The notes under the pieces are model-generated. The model ran no database searches and was not told where the DNA came from. It saw only the letters and a list, made by a program, of their open reading frames with translations. Positions 26,840-35,619 of a DNA stretch of 64,000 nt are shown in pieces. The stretch comes from Cupriavidus oxalaticus (lineage in GTDB: Bacteria; Pseudomonadota; Gammaproteobacteria; Burkholderiales; Burkholderiaceae), in contig NZ_CP038634.1 in the NCBI RefSeq assembly GCF_004768545.1, forward strand, positions 1,488,001-1,552,000. Reading direction: 5' to 3'. Every line of letters begins with the position of its first letter. The stretch's first letter is position 1. Position numbers and translations under genes: made by a program.

Positions 26840-28000
26840 TTAGAACTGGTGGCGCAGGCCGACCATCACGGTGGTCTGGCTGTCGCGCCCGTCCAGCGGC
26901 GTGCCGCTGCCGCCGGTCCAGCTGGTGGTGTTGTTGCCGAACAGGCCCGACCAGTCGCCGTGGACGCGGTCATAGGCCAGCGCCACGTAGGTGTCGGTGC
27001 GCTTGCTGAAGGCGTAGTCGGCCACGGCATACGCGGTGGTGCGGTTGCCGCTGAAGCTGTCGGCGCGGGTGCGGTTGTGCATCACGCTGCCGGTCAGCGT
27101 TACGTTGCCGGTCACGGCATAGCTCGCGCCCAGCGTGAAGAAGTCGTCGTGGCGGCTGCTGCCGAACACCGAGTTGATCGCCGCGCGGTTGGTCGGCGTG
27201 GCCGCGGTCGACATGCTGGTGATGGTGGCCGTGTCGGTGCCGCCCTTGGACGAGTCGAAGCCCGCCTCGCGGTCGCTGTGGAGGTAGTTGGCGAACAGGC
27301 TGGCGCGGCCGATCGCGACTTTCAGGCCCGCCAGGTAGATGTTTGCGGTACGGCTCTGGCTGTCGCGGGTCTGCTGGAAGTCGCCGATCGCGGTGATCGG
27401 GCCGGCCGCGTACTTCAGGCCGAACGACGTGGACGAGGTGGCGCGGGTGTTGCCCGCGGTCTCGCCCAGCGCGTATTCGGCGATCAGCGACATCGGGCCG
27501 AAATTGCCGGTGAAGCTGACGGCGTTGTCGTAGCGCTGCCCGGTCAGGTACACCATCCATGAGTTCGACGGTGCCGCGCCCACGCCGAGCGGATCGACGT
27601 AGTACAGCATGGTGTTGGCCGTGGTGTATTGCCGGCCCAGCGCCAGCTCGCCCCACTGGTTGCCGATCTTCACGTACGCCTGGCGGCCGAATAGCTGGCC
27701 CTGCTGGTCGAACTTGCCGGTGTCGGCCAGGAACCCGTTCTCCAGCACGAAGCCGGCCTTTACCCCGCCGCCCAGGTCCTCGACGCCCTTCAGGCCAAAG
27801 CGGCTCCCGGACAGGAAGCCTTCGCCGCCTTGCTGCAGGCCGACCTGCGCATCGCCGGCGGGGTTGGAATGGGTCTGGTACGTCAGCGCGGTATCGATGA
27901 CGCCGTACAGCGTCACGCCGGACTGCGACATCGCGGCGGTGGGCAGGCACAGCATCAGTGGCAAGGTCAGCCGGGCGGCGTGGCGAAGGGTTTGGCTCAT
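26840..28000 (-). CDS. Gram-negative general porin (Burkholderia type)
   Basis: Outer-membrane beta-barrel porin, 386 residues. A signal peptide spans about 1-25 (cleavage near AMS-QSGVTLYG). The mature start SGVTLYGVIDTAL, the PEFG-type loop region (YGRQAYVKIGNQWGELALGRQ in parts) and the C-terminal strand TTVMVGLRHQF with terminal Phe are characteristic. A strong GGAGGAGAAA ribosome site precedes the start. It lies between peptidase E and DUF1177 genes on the same strand, suggesting that it admits the cluster's substrate across the outer membrane. The gap to pepE (200 bp) contains a REP-like palindrome. Confidence 0.9.
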   Translation of the reverse strand: MSQTLRHAARLTLPLMLCLPTAAMSQSGVTLYGVIDTALTYQTHSNPAGDAQVGLQQGGEGFLSGSRFGLKGVEDLGGGVKAGFVLENGFLADTGKFDQQGQLFGRQAYVKIGNQWGELALGRQYTTANTMLYYVDPLGVGAAPSNSWMVYLTGQRYDNAVSFTGNFGPMSLIAEYALGETAGNTRATSSTSFGLKYAAGPITAIGDFQQTRDSQSRTANIYLAGLKVAIGRASLFANYLHSDREAGFDSSKGGTDTATITSMSTAATPTNRAAINSVFGSSRHDDFFTLGASYAVTGNVTLTGSVMHNRTRADSFSGNRTTAYAVADYAFSKRTDTYVALAYDRVHGDWSGLFGNNTTSWTGGSGTPLDGRDSQTTVMVGLRHQF

Positions 28001-28136
28001 TGTGTTTCTCCTCCAGATGGCAAAAAGGGGGCCGCGCGGGCGGCGCAGACGCGGCCCGCGGGGCAGGGTTTTGTTTGTGTGTTTGTTGTGACCGGGGTTG
28101 GCTAGTCGCTAGTCACGCATTCGTCCCGCTGGTTTG

Positions 28137-28166
28137 CTCCCCTCTCCAGCTTGCGGGAGAGGGGAG
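28137..28166. repeat. REP-like palindrome, second copy
   Basis: Arms CTCCCCTCTCC / GGAGAGGGGAG (11 bp) around AGCTTGCGG. Nearly the same sequence as the element at 14194-14223, here between the pepE stop and the porin start. No T-tract. Confidence 0.6.
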
Positions 28167-28200
28167 GCAACAGTCTGTGCTTCGGCGTTTAACGCATCAC

Positions 28201-28956
28201 TCAGGCCGAAAAGCCCCGCCATTCCTCCATCCCGGCAGGCCCGGTGATCTGCGACAGCGGAAAAGGCTCGCCCTCACGAATGGCCTCGACCCTGCCTTCA
28301 GCCGGGAACCACAGCGCATTGCGCTCGCCTAGCACGGTGCCGTGGGTGCCGTCCGAGTACAGCGCCGAACCTTCCGGCAGCGCGAACACCTGTTCGGGCG
28401 CATTGATGTGCAGGAACTCGGCCAGGCGCTCTTCCCGGCTTTCGCCGTTGTGGCCCGCGGGCTTGCCGCTGATGAAGTGCGGGTTGACCTGGAACGGCAC
28501 CAGGCCCAGCGCGCGCAGCGAGGGCGGCTGCACGATCGGCATGTCGTTAGTGGTGCGGATGGTCGGGCAGGCCACGTTGCTGCCGGCGCTCCACCCGACG
28601 TACGGCGTGCCCGCGCGCACCCTGGCGCGGATCGCGTCGACGATGCCGGCGTCGTACATGCGCTTGAGCAGCGCGAAGGTATTGCCGCCGCCCACGGCGA
28701 TGGCTTTGGCTTCCTGCACCGCGCGCAGCGGATTGGCGCTGTGGTGGATCGACTCGAGCGCATAGCCGAGCTTCTCGAACACCGGCTTGACCATGCCTTC
28801 ATAGGTATCGAAGCTGAAGGTCACGCCCGCGAACGGCACGAACAGCACCTTGCGCGGCTCGCGCTGCAGCAGCGTGTGGATCTGCTCGCCGGCGTGCTCC
28901 AGGTAGCCGAGGTTGTCCTTGCGCGAGCTGCTCATCAGGAGGATGCGTTGGGTCAT
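28201..28956 (-). CDS. pepE: Peptidase E (alpha-aspartyl dipeptidase)
   Basis: Serine peptidase of family S51, 251 residues, which splits dipeptides with N-terminal Asp. The nucleophile is in YVGWSAGSNVACPTIRTTNDMPI (split here), closely matching enteric PepE. VGGGNTFALL and PFQVNPHFISG (His of the catalytic machinery) are also present. It is somewhat longer than enteric PepE. Cytoplasmic. It is 30 bp downstream of the aminotransferase gene on the same strand, in the OPT-transporter cluster, which supports a role in breaking imported peptides. Cyanophycinase belongs to the same family, but the PepE motifs fit better. Confidence 0.88.
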   Translation of the reverse strand: MTQRILLMSSSRKDNLGYLEHAGEQIHTLLQREPRKVLFVPFAGVTFSFDTYEGMVKPVFEKLGYALESIHHSANPLRAVQEAKAIAVGGGNTFALLKRMYDAGIVDAIRARVRAGTPYVGWSAGSNVACPTIRTTNDMPIVQPPSLRALGLVPFQVNPHFISGKPAGHNGESREERLAEFLHINAPEQVFALPEGSALYSDGTHGTVLGERNALWFPAEGRVEAIREGEPFPLSQITGPAGMEEWRGFSA

Positions 28957-28986
28957 GTCTTGGTATCCGTTTTTTCGGTGATGCGT

Positions 28987-30171
28987 TCAGGCGATGGCGG
29001 CGCGGATCAGTGCGGCGACGCGGTCGATCTCTTCGTGCGTGTTGAAGTAGTGCAGCGACACGCGCGCCATGGTCGGCACGCCGTAGCGCGCCAGGATCGA
29101 ATCGGCCATGAAGTTGCCCGCTTCGATGATGCATTGCTGCGCTTCCAGCGCGGCCACGATGCGCGCGGGGTCGACGCCGCGCACGTTGAACGGCACGATG
29201 CCGATGCGCTGGGTCACGTCGGTGGGACCGTACAGCTCGAAGCCCGGAATCGCGGCGAACTTCGCCACCGCGTACTCAGTCAGGTCGCGCACGCGCGCCT
29301 CGATGGCGTCGATGCCGATCGCGGTGGCATAGTCGATGGCGGTGCCCATGCCGAGGATTGCCGGCACGATCGGGCAGCCGGCCTCGAAACGCTTCGCGCC
29401 CGCCACCAGCGACAGCGCGCCGGTGTTGCGGTCGCACGCGCCGTTCCACCAGCCCACCAGCATCGGCTCGACCTGCCCGATCAGCGCGCGGCGCACATAC
29501 AGGAAGCCCGAGCCCTCGGTCGCGCGCAGCGCCTTGCGCCCGCAGCCGGCGAGGAAGTCGCAGTCCAGCTGCGCCACATCGGAACGCAGCATGCCCACGC
29601 TTTGCGCGGCATTGACGAGCGACAGCACGCCATGCTTGCGCGCGACCGCGCAGATCTGCGCGGCGGGCTGCACGGCGCCGGTGGAATTGGGCAGGTGCGA
29701 GAAGGTCAGCAGGCGCGTGCGCGGCGTGATCGCGGCCTCGAATGCCTGCGCGCTCAGCAGGCCCTCGGCATTGGCCGGCACCGTCTTCACTACAACGCCG
29801 TGCGATTGCTCCAGCCGCCGCCACGGCAGCAGGTTGCTCAGCATTTCGGTGTCGGCCACCAGCACTTCATCGCCCGCTTGCCACGCGATGCCGCGCGCGG
29901 CGATGGAAATGCTTTCGGTGGCGTTCTTGGTGAAGGCGATCTCGTCGGCCGAGCAGTTGAGCAATCCGGCCAGCATGCCGCGCACGGCTTCCACGCGGGC
30001 ATAGGTCTCCTTGCGGAACGCCGGCAGGTAGATGCCAACATGGCCGGTATCGAGCAGGTAGCTGCGCACGGTGTCGAGCACGGCGTCGGGCGGAATCGAG
30101 GCCGCGGCCGTGTCGAGATAGATGGTGGAAGCCGTCAGCGGAGTGTCGGCGCGGATTGCTTGGATATCCAT
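28987..30171 (-). CDS. Class-V aminotransferase-fold PLP protein
   Basis: A 394-residue fold-type I PLP enzyme of the class V group, which includes cysteine desulfurases, EgtE-like C-S lyases and isopenicillin-N epimerase-like proteins. Residues seen: ITPRTRLLTFSHLPNSTGAVQP, LSLVNAAQSVGML, and the presumed PLP Lys in GCGRKALRATEGSGFLYV. In most members the residue under the pyridine nitrogen is Asp (D-x-A-Q-S); here the codon is AAT, giving Asn, which should change cofactor chemistry. No desulfurase Cys loop is evident. It sits between the OPT transporter and pepE, same strand. Substrate unknown. Confidence 0.78.
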   Translation of the reverse strand: MDIQAIRADTPLTASTIYLDTAAASIPPDAVLDTVRSYLLDTGHVGIYLPAFRKETYARVEAVRGMLAGLLNCSADEIAFTKNATESISIAARGIAWQAGDEVLVADTEMLSNLLPWRRLEQSHGVVVKTVPANAEGLLSAQAFEAAITPRTRLLTFSHLPNSTGAVQPAAQICAVARKHGVLSLVNAAQSVGMLRSDVAQLDCDFLAGCGRKALRATEGSGFLYVRRALIGQVEPMLVGWWNGACDRNTGALSLVAGAKRFEAGCPIVPAILGMGTAIDYATAIGIDAIEARVRDLTEYAVAKFAAIPGFELYGPTDVTQRIGIVPFNVRGVDPARIVAALEAQQCIIEAGNFMADSILARYGVPTMARVSLHYFNTHEEIDRVAALIRAAIA

Positions 30172-30236
30172 GGAACGTCTCGGGTAATGACAGGCGGGGC
30201 GCGGCGCGCGCGCCCCGGGATGGCTTGCCGCAGGGC

Positions 30237-31844
30237 TTACTTCTTCAGCTTGGTGACGGAGCCGAAGAAGCTGAAGAGGGCATCGCCGGCGATCACGCCG
30301 CCGGCAAAGGCGCTCATCTCGGCCAGATGCTTGTCGCCGCGCAGGCGCTGCACCACGAAGCGGATCAGCAGGCCCGCCAGCACTGCCCAGCCGGCCAGCG
30401 GCGAGGCGATCAGCATGCCGGTGGAAAGGAGGATGCCGAGCTGGCGCTTGGAACCGCCGAGCCACTGCAACAGCGCGCCGGGGATCGCCCAGATCACCAA
30501 GTTGCGCGCGATCTCCGCCGAGGAGCCGGCCTTGATCGATGCCGCATAGACACGGTCCACCGGCGGGATCAGGCCCTGCGAGAAGAAGGTGCCGTGGAAC
30601 ACGATCACCACCACGGCGGCCACGCCGAAGCCGACCATCGCCGCCAGGAACTGCTGCTTGCGGCCCGCGATTTCGGCCTCCATGTCGCGGCCCTCGCCGC
30701 GCAGCAGGTAGCCGGTCTTGAGGTCGTAGCCCATGTCGGCAAAGGCCGGCCCGGTGGCGGCCGAGAAGCCCACCAGCACCGCCAGCGCCGTTGGCGGGAA
30801 GCCGATCAGGATGCCGATGGTCAGCGTGATCAGCGCCACCGCGAAGGCCGGGAACCAGCCCGAGTGCATCGCCGCGATGCCGACGATCAGCTCGTGCACA
30901 TAGGCGGCAAAGGCGGCGTACAGCACGAACACGACCAGCATGCCGAGCGACATGTCGGATACATTCCCGGCCAGCAGCGAGATCAGCAACGCGATCGCCA
31001 GGTAGATGAGGAAGCCGCCCGACAGGATGCGGCTGGCGCGCGAGGCCGGGACTTCGATGGTGCGCGCGTCGGCGGCCGGCGCGTTGCGTGCACGGCGGAT
31101 TTCCATGGCGACCTGGAACAGCGCGACGATGCCCGCGCCGATCATCAGCCCATGCGGGATATAGGCCTTGGCGATATCGATGCCCGTCACGGCCACCGAA
31201 TAGCCGCGCACCAGCAGGCCGATGCCGAACATGGTCAGCGCCGCCAGGTTGCCCAGGAACGCCGCGCCGAAGGCCGACATCGGCACGCCCAGCCACGCGC
31301 CGCCCACGCCCACGGCAATGCCCAGGCCCAGGAACGCCGCCTTGCGGCCGCCGCGGTCGCCGGCCCAGATCGCCTCGGCAGTGGCGATACCCGCCGGCCA
31401 GGTGCCGGTGGCGGGGAAGACCTTGCTGCCGAACAGGAAGTACAGCATGGCCCCGTCGACGAACATGGCGATCACCGCGCCGATCAGCATCGGCGTGGCC
31501 AGCTCGGGCATGCCCATCGCATACGGCACGCCGATCGGGATCATCAGCGAGTTGGCGGCGCCGAAGGTGGCCGACGAGATCGCGGTCTGGACCAGGTTCT
31601 GCCGCTCCAGCACGCGGAAGCGCCGCGTGATCTCCAGCGGGATGCGCGAAAACACGATCGCGATCAGCGCGCCGATGATCGAGGTATTGGCCGAGATCCC
31701 CAGCGACACGATCAGCTGCATGCCGATCATGGCGCCGAATACCGACAGCGCCACCGATACCAGCAGCAGCAAAGGCTCCATAAAGCGCGACCGTGTCGCG
31801 GGCTGCGCCGCCATTGGCGCGTTCAGTTGTGTTGGCATGGTCAT
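30237..31844 (-). CDS. OPT-family (oligopeptide) transporter
   Basis: Inner-membrane transporter of 535 residues with about 14 hydrophobic spans. It belongs to the OPT superfamily, whose members import oligopeptides or metal chelates with protons. Recognisable are the conserved N-terminal SATFGAANSLMIPIGVPYAMGM, GVPMSAFGAAFLGN, the central FADMGYDLKTGYLLRG and the C-terminal FAGGVIAGDALFSFFGS. The start could be 31844 or the in-frame ATG at 31838; GGAAGA serves either. It is the first structural gene after the IclR regulator (80 bp), followed 65 bp later by the aminotransferase gene. Peptides are the likely substrate, given pepE in the cluster. Confidence 0.83.
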   Translation of the reverse strand: MTMPTQLNAPMAAQPATRSRFMEPLLLLVSVALSVFGAMIGMQLIVSLGISANTSIIGALIAIVFSRIPLEITRRFRVLERQNLVQTAISSATFGAANSLMIPIGVPYAMGMPELATPMLIGAVIAMFVDGAMLYFLFGSKVFPATGTWPAGIATAEAIWAGDRGGRKAAFLGLGIAVGVGGAWLGVPMSAFGAAFLGNLAALTMFGIGLLVRGYSVAVTGIDIAKAYIPHGLMIGAGIVALFQVAMEIRRARNAPAADARTIEVPASRASRILSGGFLIYLAIALLISLLAGNVSDMSLGMLVVFVLYAAFAAYVHELIVGIAAMHSGWFPAFAVALITLTIGILIGFPPTALAVLVGFSAATGPAFADMGYDLKTGYLLRGEGRDMEAEIAGRKQQFLAAMVGFGVAAVVVIVFHGTFFSQGLIPPVDRVYAASIKAGSSAEIARNLVIWAIPGALLQWLGGSKRQLGILLSTGMLIASPLAGWAVLAGLLIRFVVQRLRGDKHLAEMSAFAGGVIAGDALFSFFGSVTKLKK

Positions 31845-31924
31845 GTCTTCCACCGCTCCCCGTAGTGTTGTCTGGTTTTGTGTGTCGTGTGCGCGCGTTT
31901 GCGTGGGCCGGCAATCCTGACCCG

Positions 31925-32638
31925 CTATCGCATGAAGCCCGCCACCGGGCCGATCGTCTTTCGCGCCGCGCGCAGCGCTTCCAGCAGCCGCGGCACGGCC
32001 TCGCGCGTCAGCCGCTGCAGCGGGCCGGCGATGGCGAGGGATCCCACCACCGCCTGGGTGTCGCGGTGGTGCAGCGGCAATGCCAGCCCCGCCACCGTGG
32101 CCGCGGATTCCTCGCAGGTATAGGCAAAGCCGTCGGCGCGGACCTGGGCCAGTTGCGCGGCCAGTTCCGGCGCGTCGCCGATGACCTGCCGCCGGAACGC
32201 TTCCGGCTGGAATGCGAGGATCGCTTTGGCATGCGCGCCGGCGTCCAGCGCGAAGCGCTGGCCCACCTCGATCGAAAAGCGCAGCTGGTGCTGGCTCTGG
32301 GCGATGTCCGTGCACAGGCCTTCGTGACCGTCCAGCCACGACAGGAAAACCGTTTCGCCACTTTCCTGCGCCAGCGCCTCCAGCGCGGGCTGGACCACTG
32401 CCGCCGGCGAAAACGCCTTGCGCATCACTTGACCCAGTTCGAACCAGCGCAAGCCCAGCCCATAGCGGCCGACGCTGTCCTGCGTCAGGAAGCCATTGGC
32501 GGCAAACGTGGCGAGTACGCGATGCACGACGGCGTGGTGCACGCCGCTTTCGCGCGCCAGTTCGCGCACGCCCCAGCTGGGCTGGCGAGCGGTGAAATGG
32601 GTGAGGAGCGCGAGCGCGCCGTCCAGGGTCTTGAGCAT
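31925..32638 (-). CDS. IclR-family transcriptional regulator, first of a close pair
   Basis: A 237-residue IclR regulator. The helix-turn-helix is at about 1-65 ([15 protein letters not shown], then [29 protein letters not shown]), and the effector domain at about 75-235 includes [17 protein letters not shown] and HAKAILAFQPEAF. Start 32638 matches its paralogue at 35620, with which it shares most residues over the first 150. Two palindromes lie immediately upstream (32654-32689), indicating autoregulation. It heads the OPT/aminotransferase/PepE/porin/DUF1177 cluster on the same strand and is its probable regulator. Confidence 0.88.
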   Translation of the reverse strand: MLKTLDGALALLTHFTARQPSWGVRELARESGVHHAVVHRVLATFAANGFLTQDSVGRYGLGLRWFELGQVMRKAFSPAAVVQPALEALAQESGETVFLSWLDGHEGLCTDIAQSQHQLRFSIEVGQRFALDAGAHAKAILAFQPEAFRRQVIGDAPELAAQLAQVRADGFAYTCEESAATVAGLALPLHHRDTQAVVGSLAIAGPLQRLTREAVPRLLEALRAARKTIGPVAGFMR

Positions 32639-32653
32639 GACTGACTGCTTTTT

Positions 32654-32689
32654 GTCTCTATTATAGAGACAACGTCTCTGATACAGAGA
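32654..32689. promoter_or_regulatory. Tandem palindromic operators upstream of the IclR gene
   Basis: Site 1 (32654-32670) is GTCTCTATTATAGAGAC, a perfect 8-1-8 palindrome. Site 2 (32675-32689) is TCTCTG-ATA-CAGAGA, a perfect 6-3-6 palindrome. Both share the TCTCT/AGAGA arms with centres about 20 bp apart, two helical turns, fitting cooperative binding of an IclR tetramer. They begin 16 bp before the IclR start codon. Confidence 0.65.
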
Positions 32690-32816
32690 AATGCTAGGCC
32701 GCGCCCAGACGCGCAACAATCAGGGTTAACGCTCAATCTCCGCCGGTGGCTGGGCGAATATCGACCATGCGCCGTTGCCTATACTTGGCGCAGAGCGACT
32801 GCTACGGGAGGCGCCC

Positions 32817-35597
32817 ATGGCTGCGGAAGACCACGGTTTCGGCGACGAAGCGGCCCGCATCGCGCATCGGCGCCGCCAGCTCGGCATCGCGCTGCGCACG
32901 CAGGAGCGCCAGCGCAACTGGGCGCTGGCGCTGTCCGGCGGCGGCATCCGCAGCGCCACGTTCTGCCTGGGCGTGGTGCAGGCGATGGCCGGCACCGACA
33001 TGCCGGCGCGCACGCTTGCCACCGCCGCGAACACCGAGGCTCCTCCGACGCCCGCGGCGAACACCGCCGCCGCGGCGCAGGCCGTGCCCGGGATGGCCTC
33101 GCTGCTGGCCCAGTTCGACTACTTGTCCACCGTCAGCGGCGGCGGCTACCTCGGGGCCTTCTTCGTCAGCCTGTTCGTGCCGGGCCGCCTGCGCCGCGGC
33201 ACCGGCCCGGTCCAGGCCGCGGCCGACGCTTACCACACGCTGCAATGCGAGCCGCCCGGGCGCATCCACACCTCGGTCTCCTATGCCGCCGATCCCGGCC
33301 GCGGCGCGCTCGCGTGGCTGCGCGAGAACGGTCGCTACCTGTCGCCCACGGGCGCGGGCGACAACCTCTATGCCGCCGCCCTGGTGGTGCGCAACTGGCT
33401 GGCCATGCACTACGTGATCGGCAGCGCGCTGCTGGCGTTGCTGGCCCTGCTCGCGCTGCTGCTGCATGGCGCCGCGGGAGCGTGGTACGGGTTCGGGCGC
33501 TATGAGATGGACCTGCTGCACGATGCGCGGCAGGCCTTCAACCAGGGCGAGTGCGCGATCTGGTGGAGCCCCTGGCTGTGGCTGCCGCTGGTTACGGTGG
33601 TGATCGGCGCGGTGCCGCCCGGCCTGGCATACTGGCTGGTCTACGCGCGCGCCAACGATCCGCAGGCGCCGGCGCGCTTTCTCAGCCCAGCACCGCTGGT
33701 GGCGACGCTGCTCGGCCTGCTGTTGCTGGCGGCCGCGCACTGGTCGGAATGGCTCGGTGCCAACCACGTTCCGGCGCAGCTCTTTGCCGCGCTGGGTGTG
33801 CTGACGTGGCTGGGCGTGCTGAGCTGCCTGGTGATGCTGCAGGGCGAGCCGCGCACCGTGTCCGGCTATCGCGTACGCGCCACGCGTGCGCTGCGCACTG
33901 CGGTCACGCTGACGCTGTGGCTGGCGGCATTGGGCGTGGCCGATACGGTCGCGCGAACCGCCTACCTGTATGCCCATGCCGCTCATCATCCGTGGGGCGC
34001 GGCGCTGCCCGCGGGCGTGCTTGGCGTGCTGGTCTGGCTGGTGCGCTACGGCGCGCGCTGGCTCGACGCAGGCCGCAAGGGCAGCGCCGACACCGCCTGG
34101 CGCGCACTGTGGGCGCGCTTGCCGGTCTCGTTGCTGGCCGGCGCGGCCGCGGCGGTGCTGGCGCTGCTGCTGTTCGTGCTGTGGTCGTGGCTGGTGCTGT
34201 GGGTGCGCTGGGATGGCCGCGAGCCGGTCGACTGGCTGGTGTACGGCACGGCCTACACCGGGCCGGCGCTGGCAATGCTGACTGTCGTGGCGCTGGTGCT
34301 GGCGCTGGTCGCCGGCCGCTTTACCGGGTTCCTCAACCTGTCCACGCTGCAGCCCTTCTATGCGGCGCGCCTCACGCGCGCCTACCTTGGCGCGTCCAAC
34401 GGCGAGCGCTTTGCCGCGCCCGATCCCGATCCGGTGGCGGACCGCCGCCGGCGCGCGCGCTTCAGCGTGGCGGAGCCCGTGCCCGGCGACCAGCTCGGCC
34501 TCAACGCCTATTACGATCCGCGCGTGCTGGCGCCGCTGCACCTGATCAACGTGACGCTGAACCTGACCGTCGATCCGGCCGAGCAACTGGTCCAGCGCGA
34601 CCGCAAAGGCAAGCCGTTGTGCCTGGCGCCCGGCGCCAGCGTGGCCCAGCCGGGCGCCGCGGCCACCATCGCGCCGGATGCCTATGCGCGCTTCACCATC
34701 GACGGCCGGCAGTGCTGCCCGGATGCGTCATGGCCCGCATCGGGCAAGCTGTCGCAATCGCTCACGGTGGGCGACTGGATCGCCATCTCGGGGGCGGTGG
34801 TGTCAACGGGACTGGGCCGGGCCACCACGCTCGGGACCTCGCTGCTGCTGGGCCTGGCCAACCTGCGGCTGGGCACGTGGTGGCCCTCGTACCCGGCCAG
34901 GTATGCGCGCCAGGGCGGAGCCGAGGGCGAGCGGTGGCGCCATCCCGAACGCGCCACGCATCCGTGGCTGGCCGCCGGCATGTTCCGCACGCAGTACTAC
35001 CTCGGGTGCGAGCTGAGCGCCCGCTTCCATGGCACGCGGCGCGGCTGGCAATACCTGTCGGACGGCGGCCATTTCGACAACACCGGTGTCTACGAGCTGC
35101 TGCGTCCGGGTCGGGACGTCGCGCTGATCGTGCTGTGCGATTGTGGCGGCGATCCGGACTATCGCTTCGGCGACCTCGCCAACCTGATCCGGCTCGCGCG
35201 CATCGACCATGGCCTGGAGATCGTGGTCGATACCGAGGCCGCCACGCATCCCGTGCTGAGCCGCGTCTTCGGCGTGCCGGACGATTTCATGCCTGGTGTG
35301 ACGGGCAGCGACCCTGCCGCCGACAAATGCGCGGTGCTGCTCAACGTGTACCGCACCGATCCGGCGTGCGCGGCGCCGCGCGCGCAGGTCTGCCGCATCG
35401 TGCTGCTCAAGCCGCGGCTGGTGTCATGGGCGCCGGCCGACGTGCGGCACTATGGCGCCACGCACCCGGCCTTCCCGCAGGAAAGCACCAGCGACCAGTT
35501 CTTCGATGAAGCCCAATGGGAAAGCTATCGGGCGCTGGGCCATGCGATCGGCAAGCGGGTGCTGGGCGGCGAAGTGGGAAAGGCGCTGCTTGCGTGA
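32817..35597 (+). CDS. Large membrane-embedded patatin-like phospholipase
   Basis: A 926-residue patatin/cPLA2-like acyl hydrolase split by a membrane domain. The oxyanion-hole motif SGGGIRSATF is at 40-49 and the nucleophile is probably Ser107 in LSTVSGGGYLGA (SGGG in place of the usual GxSxG). The catalytic Asp is near 747 in YLSDGGHFDNTGVYELLR. Between them, residues about 200-540 contain roughly eight hydrophobic spans, such as LLALLALLALLLHG and LLAGAAAAVLALLLFVLWSW. The catalytic halves must meet on the cytoplasmic side. The start at 32817 follows GGGAGG. It is flanked by two closely related IclR genes. Substrate unknown; lipid or polyester hydrolysis is inferred from the fold. Confidence 0.82.
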   Translation: MAAEDHGFGDEAARIAHRRRQLGIALRTQERQRNWALALSGGGIRSATFCLGVVQAMAGTDMPARTLATAANTEAPPTPAANTAAAAQAVPGMASLLAQFDYLSTVSGGGYLGAFFVSLFVPGRLRRGTGPVQAAADAYHTLQCEPPGRIHTSVSYAADPGRGALAWLRENGRYLSPTGAGDNLYAAALVVRNWLAMHYVIGSALLALLALLALLLHGAAGAWYGFGRYEMDLLHDARQAFNQGECAIWWSPWLWLPLVTVVIGAVPPGLAYWLVYARANDPQAPARFLSPAPLVATLLGLLLLAAAHWSEWLGANHVPAQLFAALGVLTWLGVLSCLVMLQGEPRTVSGYRVRATRALRTAVTLTLWLAALGVADTVARTAYLYAHAAHHPWGAALPAGVLGVLVWLVRYGARWLDAGRKGSADTAWRALWARLPVSLLAGAAAAVLALLLFVLWSWLVLWVRWDGREPVDWLVYGTAYTGPALAMLTVVALVLALVAGRFTGFLNLSTLQPFYAARLTRAYLGASNGERFAAPDPDPVADRRRRARFSVAEPVPGDQLGLNAYYDPRVLAPLHLINVTLNLTVDPAEQLVQRDRKGKPLCLAPGASVAQPGAAATIAPDAYARFTIDGRQCCPDASWPASGKLSQSLTVGDWIAISGAVVSTGLGRATTLGTSLLLGLANLRLGTWWPSYPARYARQGGAEGERWRHPERATHPWLAAGMFRTQYYLGCELSARFHGTRRGWQYLSDGGHFDNTGVYELLRPGRDVALIVLCDCGGDPDYRFGDLANLIRLARIDHGLEIVVDTEAATHPVLSRVFGVPDDFMPGVTGSDPAADKCAVLLNVYRTDPACAAPRAQVCRIVLLKPRLVSWAPADVRHYGATHPAFPQESTSDQFFDEAQWESYRALGHAIGKRVLGGEVGKALLA

Positions 35598-35619
35598 TCG
35601 AGCCGACTGAACGTTGGCG

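Noticed and set aside
28201..28956. Cyanophycinase call for the S51 peptidase
   Set aside because: The SAGSN/ACPTIRTTNDMP and NPHF motifs match PepE more closely, and no cyanophycin synthetase gene is in the window.
28342..30549. 735-codon open frame opposite pepE and the aminotransferase gene
   Set aside because: Spans two real genes on the other strand and has no recognisable domain.
32802..34586. 594-codon open frame opposite the patatin gene
   Set aside because: Gln/Arg/His-rich shadow of hydrophobic codons on the real strand.
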